Part shown: piece after piece, positions 35,701 to 45,909 of the stretch
Layout of the letters: each line of letters opens with the position of its first letter
Numbering within the stretch: position 1 is the stretch's first letter
Notes under the pieces: generated by a model
Databases searched by the model: none
The model's input: only the letters and a program-made list of their open reading frames with translations
Told to the model about the DNA's origin: nothing
NCBI GenBank assembly: GCA_033675265.1
Contig: JAUJYZ010001369.1
Location: forward strand, 124,001-188,000
Direction of reading: 5' to 3'
Source of the DNA: Actinostola sp. cb2023
Taxonomy: Eukaryota; Cnidaria; Anthozoa; Actiniaria; Actinostolidae
DNA length: 64,000 nt
Made by a program: the position numbers and the translations under genes

Positions 35701-36585
35701 TGTCACCACTCGATAATAAAGACTTGCACGCAATGATAAGGCATTCATTTGCTGTCGTTAACTCTTCAAAAAGCGAAGGAATGGCCACATCCCTAATAGA
35801 GGTAAGAATGAATGGGAGAGCCTACGTAGCACGCAGTTGATGTAATATGTTCAAAAAATATATAATGAATAACACAAAACAATAAATAGAATGACAATAG
35901 AATACAATAGATGCTATGCATATATTCCATCAACAACCGTAATACTCCAGTTTCGCGTTGTTTAGAGATGACCGCTGTCCTTGACAAAAGACGCATTTGT
36001 ACAGGCTTAGCCTCAAGTCAGAAACCTGAGTCCGTGCAATTCAAAAATGTTTCTATTGTTGCATGTCAACATTTTTCGTGTTCTTGTTGATATTTGTGAA
36101 TAACTAACACTGACTCGAGAATAACCCTGTACAAATGCATATGTTCTCAATAAGTACAGCAGTTTTACAACGGGATCTGTGAATGCGAAAAGGGACTATT
36201 AACAGGCAGGGGGAGACACCTCTTTTCACTTCTCCATAAATGTGTTGACAATTTGACTTTGGTTTGTGTGTCGATCCAGGCAATGGCCCTGGGCGTACCA
36301 GTGCTAGCAAGGAACATTGCAGCGAATACAGCCATTGTCAATCATGGATTCACAGGATTACTGTTTGACGAACCTGAAGAGTTTATTTTGCTGGCAAAAG
36401 AACTGATTCAGTCCAAATCACTAATGGAGAGTCTTATTAAAAATGCATGGAGATACGTTCAAACAAGACACTCGTATACAGACGAGCAGGCAACTTATGT
36501 CTCGCTTATTGAGAAAATGAATGAAGTGAAACAGGAGAAATGTGAGATCAAGCCTCAAGTCCTATTCAAACCAGAATATACTTGA
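22687..36585 (+). CDS. GLT1D1: GLT1D1-type glycosyltransferase (family 4-like), 12 exons
   Basis: Exons: 22687-22754, 25107-25255, 31704-31809, 32286-32336, 32504-32540, 32628-32684, 33149-33186, 34965-35034, 35176-35225, 35565-35608, 35681-35801 and 36280-36585. About 365 aa, close to the vertebrate protein (~346). The order of conserved blocks matches glycosyltransferase 1 domain-containing protein 1: an N-terminal strand with KTGNNSTARR (family RPHTGN-like), VFGGTDINE, LIAGLRRVKDPLF, YLVIVGPE, KSEGMATSLIEAM (the GT-B EX7E motif, both Glu present), VPVLARN and GFTGLLFDEPEEF. It should transfer a sugar from a nucleotide donor; the substrate is unknown even in vertebrates. Phases agree at ten of eleven junctions. 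The exception is exon 3 to exon 4, where one nucleotide is missing for KAR-YLVAF to read through. Exons 1, 4-6 and 7 are tiny and give no long open frame. The introns are packed with transposons and a 101-bp array. Confidence 0.85.
23357..24547. mobile_element. 1.2-kb foldback element with C/G-rich ends
   Basis: Arms of about 310 bp: 23357-23670 starts TGTACCGGTCCCCCC and 24235-24547 ends GACCGGTACA. They mirror each other through CACACTAGTGATGAAAGCGA and the poly-C/poly-G stretches. The spacer holds another poly-C run (23668-23694) and AT-rich DNA. In intron 1 of the GLT1D1-type gene; no transposase. Confidence 0.8.
24632..24994. mobile_element. Poly-G-ended MITE with 8-bp target duplication
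   Basis: Inverted ends GGGGGGACTCCCATATATAA and its near inverse (24965-24990). It is flanked by identical CTAAAATG at 24624-24631 and 24995-25002. An 8-bp duplication points to hAT-type mobilisation. It sits 112 bp upstream of exon 2 of the GLT1D1-type gene. Confidence 0.85.
26668..26770 (-). mobile_element. LINE/SINE 3' tail, minus orientation
   Basis: (AAT)n followed by TTCTTGAAAAAGCGCATTAC and CTCAATGCTCTTTACAAG. Read on the minus strand this is the AAGAGCATTGAG...GCGC...(ATT)n tail found also at 14440-14510 and 50845-50905. Only the extreme 3' end is present. Confidence 0.6.
26932..27496. repeat. Left arm of ~550-bp inner inverted repeat
   Basis: From AGTCTGGCAGCA to TTTTTAGAGATGATCACC. 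The same sequence, inverted and about nine-tenths identical by eye, occupies 30105-30648. Shared landmarks include TCACGTGACCAAGCTAGCAT and GCACGGGCGGGATTTATGGG. Confidence 0.85.
27490..29830 (+). pseudogene. Broken transposon ORF with NYAR/YLADM and PIN/XPG-like segments
   Basis: Recognisable blocks in order, in shifting frames with stops: NYARMIPVQYLADMSSLKES (about 27524), WVVNKNAKC (27630), GGLVGITLNQ (27727), NEVRLIFDRYDLPLSLKAAT (28498), EIHSPNTDVFILAL-like text (28880-28920), TAALPAFHTLSGADNTGSF (29030-29090), KELRWFFFRKKQAQSDRLPP (29436) and a Cys-rich end (29725-29790). I know this combination as an uncharacterised repeated protein in anthozoan genomes. The DTDV and SGADNTGSF segments look like PIN/XPG-type nuclease motifs. 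Several frameshifts and stops make this copy dead. Confidence 0.65.
30105..30648. repeat. Right arm of ~550-bp inner inverted repeat
   Basis: Inverted counterpart of 26932-27496, ending GCTGCCGGACTACAAC. The two arms can fold over the 2.6-kb core between them. Confidence 0.85.
31094..31368 (+). repeat. Interspersed repeat, copy 1
   Basis: Begins CTCCAGTTTCGTATTG and ends ACGGGATCTGTGAACGTGAA. A second, direct copy lies at 35946-36208. Both are in introns of the GLT1D1-type gene. No coding capacity recognised. The sequence just before it (31004-31090) is full of CCCCGAAAGTAGCGATC phrases that also occur at 25285-25385. Confidence 0.75.
33236..33262. repeat. Poly-G tract
   Basis: About 21 G followed by GAGGCAGGCACTCCTATATAAGAG, the typical start of the poly-G-ended repeat family. 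The 101-bp array begins about 120 bp downstream. Confidence 0.8.
33379..34712. repeat. 101-bp tandem array, about 13 copies
   Basis: Unit of 101 bp containing GGGTTGGCACCACTTACTGT, ATGCAGGCGCCCCCCACTC and AAGTATATCCAGCCCCTTTC. Copies are almost identical; variants are CATTAAGGG/CTTTTAGGG, GCAGGCGCC/GCAGGGGGCC and ATGGAGG in two units. The unit is not a multiple of three, so open frames cycle through a 303-bp period and are spurious. It fills intron 7 of the GLT1D1-type gene. Sequence resemblance to the interior of poly-G-ended repeats suggests it arose by amplifying one. Confidence 0.95.
35946..36208 (+). repeat. Interspersed repeat, copy 2
   Basis: Direct copy of 31094-31368 with scattered substitutions and small indels, ending ACGGGATCTGTGAATGCGAA. 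Located in the last intron of the GLT1D1-type gene. Confidence 0.75.
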
Positions 36586-36593
36586 TACTGATT

Positions 36594-36650
36594 GGTCGAC
36601 CTTCCTCGACCTTCCTCGACCTTCCTAGGTCGACCAATCAGAAACAAGAG
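36594..36650. repeat. Hairpin with triple CGACCTTCCT repeat
   Basis: TGATTGGTCGACCTTCCT, then two further CGACCTTCCT units, then AGGTCGACCAATCAG. The outer parts form a perfect stem (GATTGGTCGACC with GGTCGACCAATC). It lies just after the GLT1D1-type stop codon, presumably within the 3' UTR. Confidence 0.7.
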
Positions 36651-37537
36651 TAATTTTGACTTCCGGAACAAGTTCCAACAGACTTCGTTCCCAGGGGTAT
36701 TTCTCTGGGAGTGAGTAACGAGCGACAGAATATACCCCTGGGTTCCCGAGGATGCTGTATGGTTGACCAGGATAAGAAACTCTACACGTAGAAATATTGA
36801 AAGCTAAACCCTGGTCCACGCTAGCGACATAAGCACAAGCAACATACGCAGACTCAATAATGAATAGCTCTTAAAGTGCCTATGAAATGAAAATGTCGAT
36901 CCTTGTTTTATTGTACATTATTGTTGTTTGGTCTTTCTCTGAACATTTGCTGTATTTAAACATCGACTTTGAGCGTGCGAACATTTTCTTTTCGCGGTTC
37001 GAAAATTATCATTTTCAACCAAAATGTGCGACAAGAGACTGGGCCCTTGACAATGGCTCGGTGACGTCATAAGTTGTGTATGCCTTTGTTTGTGTAGGAC
37101 AAGGTCAACTCGTGACCATTTGTAATCGCACAACTTATGACATCACATTTCTATAGTTTGACCGAGCGGGAATTGTCGCACTTTGAAACCCAAAATGCCC
37201 AACTTCGTGCACGAAATAAAAAATGTTCCTGAAGCTCAATTCACTGTGTCTTTTGTCGCACCTATTGCATAAATGGTGTCCTGAGTCTGCGAATGTTGCT
37301 TGTGCTTATGTCACTAGTGAGGACCAGGCTAATAATAATCTAAAACACTAAATTAATATTCTCCTATTCAAAGAATTTGCCAACAAATCTAAATAATATA
37401 ATTTTTATATCGATATATCAATATATTAGGATTTTACATATTTTTTGCAAATCGCTGTACACTGACATACACCTGTTTTCAAAAACTATTTTCAAATAAT
37501 AATATTAATAATAATAAAATAACTATGTACAAAATCA
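36651..37537. other. Intergenic, no gene seen
   Basis: No supported exon. A degraded AT-rich end resembling the MITE at 1042-1309 is visible near 37400-37460 (ATATATCAATATATTAGG, then TTTTTTGCAAATCGCTGTA). Confidence 0.45.
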
Positions 37538-37804
37538 CTAAAAAACGCCTGCTGTATTTACATTTAATCGAAAGTCTTCTAAAAAGTCATTGTTATTGCG
37601 AAAGGGCATTCGTGTGCCTCTAACGCTCATATGCACAGATCTTAGAATCTCGAAGGACAGTCGTATTCTTAGCCACGTAATCACTATGGCGTAAGAGTCC
37701 CCATTCTTTCTTGAAAGTTTCTCATCTAGGTTTTTCAAGAACATTTGACATTCAGCTCCCATTCCGCCATTTGTACCAAAGACCAGAGGTGTAAAGGTCC
37801 CCAT
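37538..37804 (-). pseudogene. Tail of a recurrent mobile-element ORF (GTFTPLVFGTNGGMG)
   Basis: An 88-codon frame beginning GTFTPLVFGTNGGMGAECQM and containing KLSRKNGDSYAIVITWLRIR and LSFEILRSVHMSVRGTR. I remember this block as the carboxyl end of reverse-transcriptase-associated ORFs scattered in anthozoan and amphioxus genomes. Nothing upstream encodes the rest, so it is a fragment. Element class unknown to me. Confidence 0.5.
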
Positions 37805-39978
37805 TTCGACATCCAGTACTCGCTGTGGTTGAATGAAATTTGAATGAACTGTGGTTGTCCATGAAAACGGCCTAAGTGACTTTTCTGATGATTTTTAAAA
37901 TATTATGCAATTGCTTCAAAAATACACCTACTGTCTTATTGATACCTATATAAACATGATTTGGTCATTTTCAGAGCGATTGCACTAGAAAAAGAGCTTG
38001 TTTTGCAGTTTGTTTTTCATAGAAATCAAAAATGCGCGTTTTTGACGTCATGACAATGTGCGACATTTGACTTTGATTTTCTTCCAAAATACATCATTGT
38101 GAAACAAAACGCCACTTGCTCAGCAAACTTCCCTCTCTTCTTGATATATTCGGGGATTTTCAATTAGACTATTTCAGGATGCCTGTTGTTTTCGAACGCA
38201 CGACCGAACTGCATTCTGGGATATGAAACTTTTTGTCAGCGACATTCCGTACCTCCATGTTTTAGAGATATTTTATAAAGTCTTTCATCACGCGCACCTA
38301 CAGGCAAAATAATGCACCGGTTGCATTCTTTACTAGTCGAAAGTCGCCAAAACTGCCTTAGTAGGTCCTCGAATCCACCACAGAACGACCAGAGACAACC
38401 ACTCTCACTCAGCTGAATCCGCCATTTTGGAAATATGACGCCGCGTTTGCAGATTCAGTTTCATCGTGAAATTGCACCTCACCCCTGATTTCTTCCAGGA
38501 GAATGGCCTCTACCACAACAGTCAAGCTTAATGATGCTGTTCTTGGGGCTTCTGTGGTGAACATGAAAAAACACCACAGGTAACCCGCCAAAAAGGATAA
38601 TAAACTTTATTTTATTTTATTTTACAAGGGAAAAACATATTACAGCTTCAGCTGAAAAACTTATGGCCCTTCTAATCTAAAAATATAAATATAATCTTAA
38701 AAAATATCTATATAAATATCTATCCTAATATCTATCCTAATCTAAACCTAATGGATGACATTCAAAGTCGATTTTCCCACTCAATTTGTGAAAATCTAAA
38801 ACTATTTCTTCACTCAAGTATATTGCATCTCTAGAGCTATCTATTGTCTGAGTTCCGTTACAAACAGAATTCTAGAAGTAGGTAAAAACGATCATTGAAA
38901 TGTGGGCTTCCTGTGGTGTGCTCAAATATTAAAACGCCAGAAATTCGGTTAACATTCAACCTAAATACAGCAAATTAAAGTTTTATCTAGCTTCCTATAG
39001 ATATTTCGTATTTCTAAGTAATATTTGTCTCAAAGATTAAGCTTTGAAAATTTTCGATTCTACAACATTTTGATGATTTGTGCATTTATTAGTCTCCCTC
39101 GCAGCCGCCTTTCGGGTCGTCGCGCAACGCTCTCTCCCCATAACTCCCATTGACATTGTACAGTAATAAAGAAAAGCTTATTAATTCCCGCGTATAATTA
39201 AACTGCAGTTGCTTAATATTTCAGTTATTTGCTATAATATTTGAAAGGCTAAATTGCTACATTGTGAATAAAACGACTGTTCAACAGAATCATACACATA
39301 CACAGCTGGATGTCGTTCGTGCTTTATTACTCGTGCCCAGGCCGAAGGCCGAGGCAGGAGTCTTAAATTGCAGATCGTCTTTTTTTGTTGTTGTTGTTGG
39401 TGGGGTTATAAAATGGAAGATGGAGACATGAAGTCACACCACAAGAGAGATTACAAATCACAAACCAATCAGGAGACACCGGAGGTCAAGCAGGGGCAAG
39501 TTCAGTTGTCAGTTGTCATAATCAATCACGTATATTAAAAATATATCTAGCTGACTACATGTAGTTCTCCAAATCTAAGTATGTTTTCTCGATGTTGGTC
39601 GTTTATACAAATTCTGAGCTGGCCCAGCGGTATTATGTTGTCGAGTGCCGGGCGATTCCAAATTCTGTATGTTCTACCGAGTCACCCAACAAGTAACCAA
39701 ACACTGATTTGATCGGACTATAATCGTTATCTCAGATCTAAACATTGAGAAATGTTTTTAGTCGTGAATACAGCTATGATGACGAAGCACAATATGCAAT
39801 CGAGTATGACTGTGAACGGGAATGATAAACACTATTGCAACTCTTGCTAGACAGGTTTTACACATCTCGTAATTGGAGGGACGGAATATTCAATTCCCTG
39901 CCTATCTAATCAACGAGCTAATTCTGAATGGCTTGAGTTTCCTTGCCAGGATTGTCCTTTTTCCAAAAATACCTTTAT
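37805..39978. other. Intergenic, no gene seen
   Basis: No coding exon supported. A TTTTATTTTATTTTA run at about 38605-38625 followed by ACAAGGGAAAAACATATTAC resembles a LINE/SINE tail on the minus strand. CCTGTG-type motifs occur at about 38545, 38574 and 38903. Confidence 0.45.
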
Positions 39979-40161
39979 AGACCCTTTTAATAAATCCCAC
40001 AATGCATGATTTTCCGCGCTTGACGTCAAACTTATTCTTTTGAATTCTATTCAAAATATACAAAGACTGAAAACAATGAAGGAAAATGAATGGAATTCAA
40101 AAGAATAAATTTGACGTCAAGAGCGAAAAATCATGCATTGTGGGATTTATTAAAAGGGTCT
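39979..40161. mobile_element. Palindromic MITE
   Basis: AGACCCTTTTAATAAATCCC at the left is mirrored by GGGATTTATTAAAAGGGTCT at the right. The arms extend about 68 bp through CATGATTTTCCGC.../TTTGACGTCAAGAGCG to GAATTC. The short frames on both strands are shadows. Confidence 0.85.
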
Positions 40162-40201
40162 TACTCCAGTTCTCCTCGTCCATGTTGGCAAACGAACGAA
40201 C

Positions 40202-40533
40202 GACACAGGAAGCCCAACACTGAAAATATATGTTGGGATCCCTGTTCACCTCCATCTCTGCGGGCGCCCGCCATCTTGCGGGACGCACACAGGACGCCCA
40301 GCATAATACGGTACGTTACATAAAATAATGGTAACAAACTTCTTCAAAGTGTCAAATGTATTTTTAACCGACGTTTCGGGCATAGCCCTTCATCAGGAAG
40401 CTAAGCTCCCTTTACAGGGAGCCCGCGCGCTCTATCACAGGAAACCCATAAAAAGACGCGCGCATACAAATATCCTTTTATTTATGATATTAAAGTAGGT
40501 TCAGAAACAATGGTTGGACTGCCTGTTCGCAGG
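40202..40533. mobile_element. CCTGTG-motif MITE, interrupted copy
   Basis: Carries ACACAGGAAGCCCAACAC at the left, ATGGTTGGACTGCCTGTT at the right, and TGGGATCCCTG, CACACAGGACGCCCAGC and CACAGGAAACCCAT inside. The centre around 40310-40420 holds foreign sequence (AACCGACGTTTCGGGCATAG, CTTCATCAGGAAGCTAAGC) not found in the other copies. Confidence 0.7.
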
Positions 40534-40997
40534 CTACAGAGCCTTCGATTTTTCGTTAGAAAGCTGAGAAGCGTCTGGGTAAGAGAATGAATACAGGGCG
40601 TAGCGTACATATACGCGCACTTACGCACGTGCGTACAATTTAAAATACTTAAAATATAAATATAATAAGAAACATAATTTTTTTTTAAAGCATGAAATCT
40701 AAAACAAAATCTTCACAGCTGAATCAGTTTAAACTTCCTGAAAACTACTCACAGAAGGCAGGAAAATGCTATTTTGGAGACCCTATACCTCAAAATGTTT
40801 TCGGCGAGCATCGGCCCCGCATCCCCCTACGAGATCGCGTCTGCGCCGCTCGTCAGATTGTGTCCCCAATAAATTTTCCCTTGCAGTCAGTCATTGTAGG
40901 CATGTATAATAATAATTGTAGTTAGTATAATCTCAAAACAAAATAAATGCCAAAAAAATGCTTCGCCTCGGGTTGTTACATCGCTATTAGCGATATA

Positions 40998-41253
40998 CAG
41001 TCATTCTCAAAAAGGTTGTCCAGATGAAAAGACTATAATACTACAATAAAGTCACGTGATTCATTATGTTTTCAATTTCTGCGGGCGGAACTGCGAGTTG
41101 ATACCAGCGCCATTACATTGAGTTCTCACAATGCCGTGTACTTTTGCATCTCAAATTGAAATTCCACGCGAGGAAATTGAAAACATAATGAATCACGTGA
41201 CTTTATTGTAGTATTGTAGTCTTCATCTGGACAACCTTTTTGAGAATAACTAT
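40998..41253. mobile_element. TA-flanked MITE
   Basis: CAGTCATTCTCAAAAAGGTT at the left; the right end, AACCTTTTTGAGAATAACTA, is a slightly mutated inverse. The arms continue through GTCCAGATGAA and TCACGTGATTCATTATGTTT. TA precedes the left end. Tc1/mariner-like. Confidence 0.8.
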
Positions 41254-41537
41254 ATAACGGTAGCGGTATATAACCCGTTTACATAAATCCTTTACATAAC
41301 CTTTACATAAATCCTTTCAGGGATAACCTTTACATAAATCCCAAAAAAAAACTGAGTGATAAATGCATTTTACTATATATGTATTTATGTAGCGAGAAAG
41401 TCCGCTGGAAAACGAAGAAAATGGTATTTCCAAGGCTCTAGATTTCTAAATTTCCAGGGAGGCATGCCCCCCTCACCACCCTAGAAGCTCACGCCTTCGG
41501 CGTTCATTTCTATGTGCGTACATTGGAAAAACAAGAC

Positions 41538-41840
41538 GCTCACTGAGCGTACACTCGGGCATTATGACAATGACAGTTGAGTGACGAGGGAGACGTTCTT
41601 TGGACGAATCGAAACTCGACGATTCGCAGATCTCTATCTTTGCTCACCAACACACACCATTGGTAGAACAAGCCACAGCTATCTCAAAATTGACAGACGA
41701 AGAGACTATAGAGTCATTCTTCCGTGACAATCTCCAATAATTGACCCTGTTTTTTGATATTACGTCCAATGCATGTTATGACAATAACAATGACAGTTGC
41801 GTGACGAGGGAGACTGTGTCGAGCATAGATAAATATCTCC
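41538..41840. repeat. Partial copies of the ACTCGGGC repeat family
   Basis: AACAAGACGCTCACTGAGCG followed by TACACTCGGGC, then GACAATGACAGTTGAGTGACG; a second GACAATGACAGTTGCGTGACG start lies near 41788. These are 5' portions of the element seen more completely at 56829-57862. Confidence 0.6.
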
Positions 41841-42060
41841 GAACCAGTACGTATTTGGTACGTCTTGAGGTTGCATAGGTCAGATGGTTCTGATAATTAA
41901 CGCCTTTCGTTTGTTCATTGTAATTGAAGACGCGTTTGTTTTTGTTAAATACATTTAAGCTTACAAAGACTTCAATAACACTATTTTCAGTCAATCATGC
42001 TTCTTCGATACAATATCATTTCTCTTCTGCACATTAAACACAACCGTCGAACCCCGGAGG

Positions 42061-42160
42061 CGGGGGGGGGGGGCACTCCTGCAAATTTAGGATAGGCCTC
42101 ATTGGCACCTCCCCGTCACTGACATCCCTGAGTACTTCCCCCCCCCCCCCCCCCCCCGAG
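42061..42160. repeat. Short poly-G-ended element
   Basis: A run of G then CACTCCTGC at the left and GAGTACTTCC followed by about 20 C at the right, only 100 bp overall. A minimal member of the poly-G-ended family. Confidence 0.65.
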
Positions 42161-42619
42161 CTCTGGAACCAGGGTAACGAACCTTTCGTAATGTTTTGAA
42201 GGACCATTTTTACTATTCCTTTTCCTTCTCAATTTTTCAAACGTGGAATAAAATAAACTTCAATTCAATCATTACATTTCTCAAAATTATATTTCATTTT
42301 ATTGTCGAATACCTTTAAACGGGTTTTTGAAACCACGGCGTGACCAGCAGTCGGCAAGCAATGCAGCGATACGGATCAGGCGACCTCATCTACTAAAACA
42401 AACTGTAAACTACTCGAACTACTGGAAAATCAAATCCGTCGCTCTCTAGCTTTGGACATGAATGAAGAATGTCGAGGCAGATGCAGAAGTAAGTCGATCA
42501 AATAAAAGGACTCAGAATTCATTACCGAACTTCGTATTGTTTAAACATCCACACGATTCAGACTATGAAATTGCTATGATGTGACAAAGCTCGACCAAGC
42601 TGCTGTCTCTTTGCCTATA

Positions 42620-42860
42620 CACCTATTCCAATAAACGCTGATCACGGACGATCTGAAACGGATGATCTGAGACCGAGAGGAATTGTGGGCCGGGCGTGAT
42701 ATCGGTAATAATTCGTAAGATATATACAAAACCCAACACTTTTGCCACTTCTAGTGAGCACTTTGATGGATCATGCAAATATAAGCTCAGCTCACAATTC
42801 CGTTTGGTCCCAGATCATCCATTTCAGATCGTCCGTGATCAACGTTTATTGGAATAGGTG
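42620..42860. mobile_element. TA-flanked MITE (CACCTATTCCAAT family)
   Basis: CACCTATTCCAATAAACGCT at the left, AACGTTTATTGGAATAGGTG at the right, TA on both sides. Subterminal GATCACGGACGATCTGAAA is mirrored as TTTCAGATCGTCCGTGATC. Second copy at 9261-9482. Confidence 0.85.
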
Positions 42861-42866
42861 TATACT

Positions 42867-43345
42867 CGATCGGGCATTATGACAATGACAGTTGCGTGAC
42901 GAGGGAGACTGTGTGTCTGTGCGGTGTTTTACGAGTTTTCCCAAGCCGCAGACATCGCTATTTGACATCGGTTAGGAATACACTTTCAGACCGCAGAAAT
43001 GCAAGGCCAAATGATATTCAGTCTCTATAGGGATTTATTTGAATGGCATAGCGAGATCATGATAGTTTTTGAGTTCAATTGTCGAACGATGAACTAGAAT
43101 CCTGACCTTTCAATATCTCGAAGATCTAAAACTGCTTTCAAAACTAAGATTAAATATCTACTTGAGTTCTGTGTGTCGTTTGTTTAGCGATTGAAACTCG
43201 ATACGATCAAATACTTCGCATTTGGTGCACCGATACGATCAAATACTTCGCATTCTGTGACCGACAAAAAATATAAAAAAAACAAGAAAGCGCATTTTAT
43301 AACTCGGGCTTCCTCCGGAAGTGCCCGGGAAGCAGTACTGAAAAT
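42867..43345. repeat. ACTCGGGC repeat, diverged copy
   Basis: Starts TCGGGCATTATGACAATGAC and ends CTCGGGCTTCCTCCGGAAGT before GCCCGGG. The interior shares GAAACTCGATACGATCAAAT with the copies at 56829-57862 and 63568-64000. Confidence 0.65.
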
Positions 43346-43488
43346 AAACCATTAATGTTGGGATTCCTGTGGTATATTAAAATGACCATGATCCCTTGCG
43401 CCAGTCGTTGCACGTGATGAAAGGTGAGAAGTGAAAGGTGACAGAAGTCAGAAGATAGAAGAAGCCGGTTTTTCGAAACTGTGGGATG

Positions 43489-43815
43489 TGTTTGACGTCG
43501 TTTTGAAGGTAAAAAGACTCGAAATACTGCTAAAATGACAGAACTGAAGGACTTATGTTCGCTCTATACTACTGTAGAAACAATTTTTATATTTATTCAG
43601 TTGATAATGTTATTTTTCAGGGTGATTGTTGAAACATGGCGTCGAGTTAGTTCTCTGTGGCTCTGTGTTTGACGTCGTTTCGCAAGGTAAAAAGTTTCAA
43701 AATACTGCCAAAATGACCGGCAGAACTGAAGGACTTATGTTCGCTCTATACTACTGTAGAAACAATATTTCTCTATTCATTTTCCAGGTCAATTGTTGGA
43801 ACCGTTTCTTGACGT
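43489..43815. repeat. Tandem duplication of ~165 bp
   Basis: Two adjacent copies starting TTTGACGTCGTTT and sharing GAACTGAAGGACTTATGTTC and ATACTACTGTAGAAACAAT, each ending at a TTTTCAGG/TTTCCAGG. The copies differ by substitutions and a few indels. They might be duplicated untranslated exons of an unknown gene, but no coding sequence supports that. Confidence 0.7.
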
Positions 43816-45430
43816 GATAACGTGTTGGCAATGTGCAGGCTGACTGACACCGATGATCCACTGACAGACGAGCAGATATTCGGTAAAAAACCCTGTACAA
43901 TCGACAATTCGATGTCTGTAAAGACTAGTTGATGGTAAATAACGTCTCTGGTATCAGGTATGGAATTTTTAGGATCAATGTTAACTGAGTACATGTATGT
44001 AAAACTGATATCAGACTAATCGGGGCTAATGTGCAATTCAAAACGTAGGACAGATCCTGTTTATAAATGGGGTTGTTAAAATATTCTTGAAGTCTTAATT
44101 CTATTTGAAAACCAAATTCTCAAAAACATTTCAAAATGGCGGTTTTAAAAACAAAGAGGGATGGTCTATTTATTTTCCTTTTATATATTGGAATTCAGGA
44201 AAAAGCATTGAGATTTTTTGCATTATTAGATTCCCGACCCCCAGCATGTAAAAAAGCGCTTTATAATAATAGTTATAATAATAGTTTAGCTCATTCACAT
44301 ATTATATGTCTTTGAATATCAATGTTTGGATGTAACCATCCTCCAAGGTCAATGGCATTCTGCTGGGTTCCAACATCACTTCCAAGTCTTCACAATTAAT
44401 GGCAGATCTACCATTGTGGCCTCTGTATGAATGTTGACCAATCAATTCAAGATGTATTAGGTATTGATGACCAGGGTAAACTTTGATAGGTTCCATAAGA
44501 AGGACAGTAAATCCATAATAAAGTCCATCAATCTTGTCCTCATCTGTTTTAAAGGTTGAACTAATTTTACAATGCAACGGCCGGTAGGACTCCTGACTTG
44601 ATTCATTATCATATAATATGTTTTCATGAACAGAAAATGACACTAAATAAGCACAATCCTCTCCTCCAAAAAGCCTGGCCCCAATGAGAGCAACGGTCTT
44701 GCTAACACGAAAGTTGATCGTAGAAGAACTGCTCTTACATCTAGTTACAGTCATTAAATCAAATCGATTACTTGGTATCAAAAGACGATCATTGGCTGAT
44801 CTTTCAGTCTTTCGTCGAAAAAAATCGAGTAACTGAAGGCGAAGAACTGAAAATCTGAATCAACTCTGTCACTTCAACCAATTTGAGAATTTCGGTAGGC
44901 AGCACTGCTTCGGCTAACTCCTTTTGTGACATCAGTGGAAATCGAATCAGTCTGATAACCTCTTTTCCAAGAATGGCTCGTTTAGTTTTCCCGTTGCTAT
45001 TCAATCCTTTTTCTTTGATCCTCTTTGAAATCCATCGATCTACAGCTTGAAACAACACCAGCTCTTTGATTCTGAGCCCATCTCTAGCAAAAACTTGGCA
45101 AAGCAGTTCATGAGATATTTCCAGGAACGGCAGAGATGACACTACTGATTGGGTTTCAGTATCAACAATGTCCCAACAGTGTTGTTCGAGTTCTTTGTCG
45201 CCCATTTTGGAAACTTGAGGTAAAATACTAAACACATTATATGACGTAATTTCTTTTTTAAGATATTCTCTGCATTTGTCCGCAAGAAATGGCATCATGT
45301 ACTTATCAGCAAGGTACAGTACTTCCATAACGTTACTTCCGTTCAACGTGACCTCACCTGAATGCACATAGCGAAGCAGTTCGTGTAGTCCTTCTTTGGT
45401 GCAGTCTGGTAGATCGATAGTTGGTCTAGT

Positions 45431-45779
45431 TGTCGTGTTCCCGGCGACACGATTATCGTAGGAACACCAGTGCCAACCAGTGTGACACAAAATAAGGTCA
45501 TTCATCCAGAGATCAGTATATTTATTCCATAACACACGGTGAAAACTAAACAAATTACAAATACAAATTAGACGAGGAATTGTAAGGTATTAGATACTAG
45601 CGAAGCATGTAACAAAGATCAAGTGAGAAATAAAGACTTACAATCGATGGCTCCAAAGCGATGTATAATGAACTGTATAAAATGACTAGGAGTTCTAAAG
45701 GGACGCTAAAGGATCTTGTTACACCGGAAATGAAGATTACAAAAGGCACAATAGGCTCTAAACCGTGACATACGCGACA
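45431..45779 (-). repeat. 3' LTR of the BEL/Pao element
   Basis: 349 bp, identical to 49441-49789. On its minus-strand side it is preceded by a short purine-rich stretch (GGGCGAGGAG), a candidate polypurine tract. Confidence 0.93.
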
Positions 45780-45909
45780 CTCCTCGCCCAAGGATGACTA
45801 TCCTTGTTATAAAATGAACTAAATAACTAATGCGGTGATTACATAATGAACTAATATAGTGTCCATATTAAATGTCCAAATGTTCCTTCTTTGTCTTTGT
45901 CGCTGGGAA

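Noticed and set aside
36594..36650. Rho-independent terminator
   Set aside because: Although it is a perfect stem just after a stop codon, the organism is eukaryotic and there is no following T run; kept only as a hairpin repeat.
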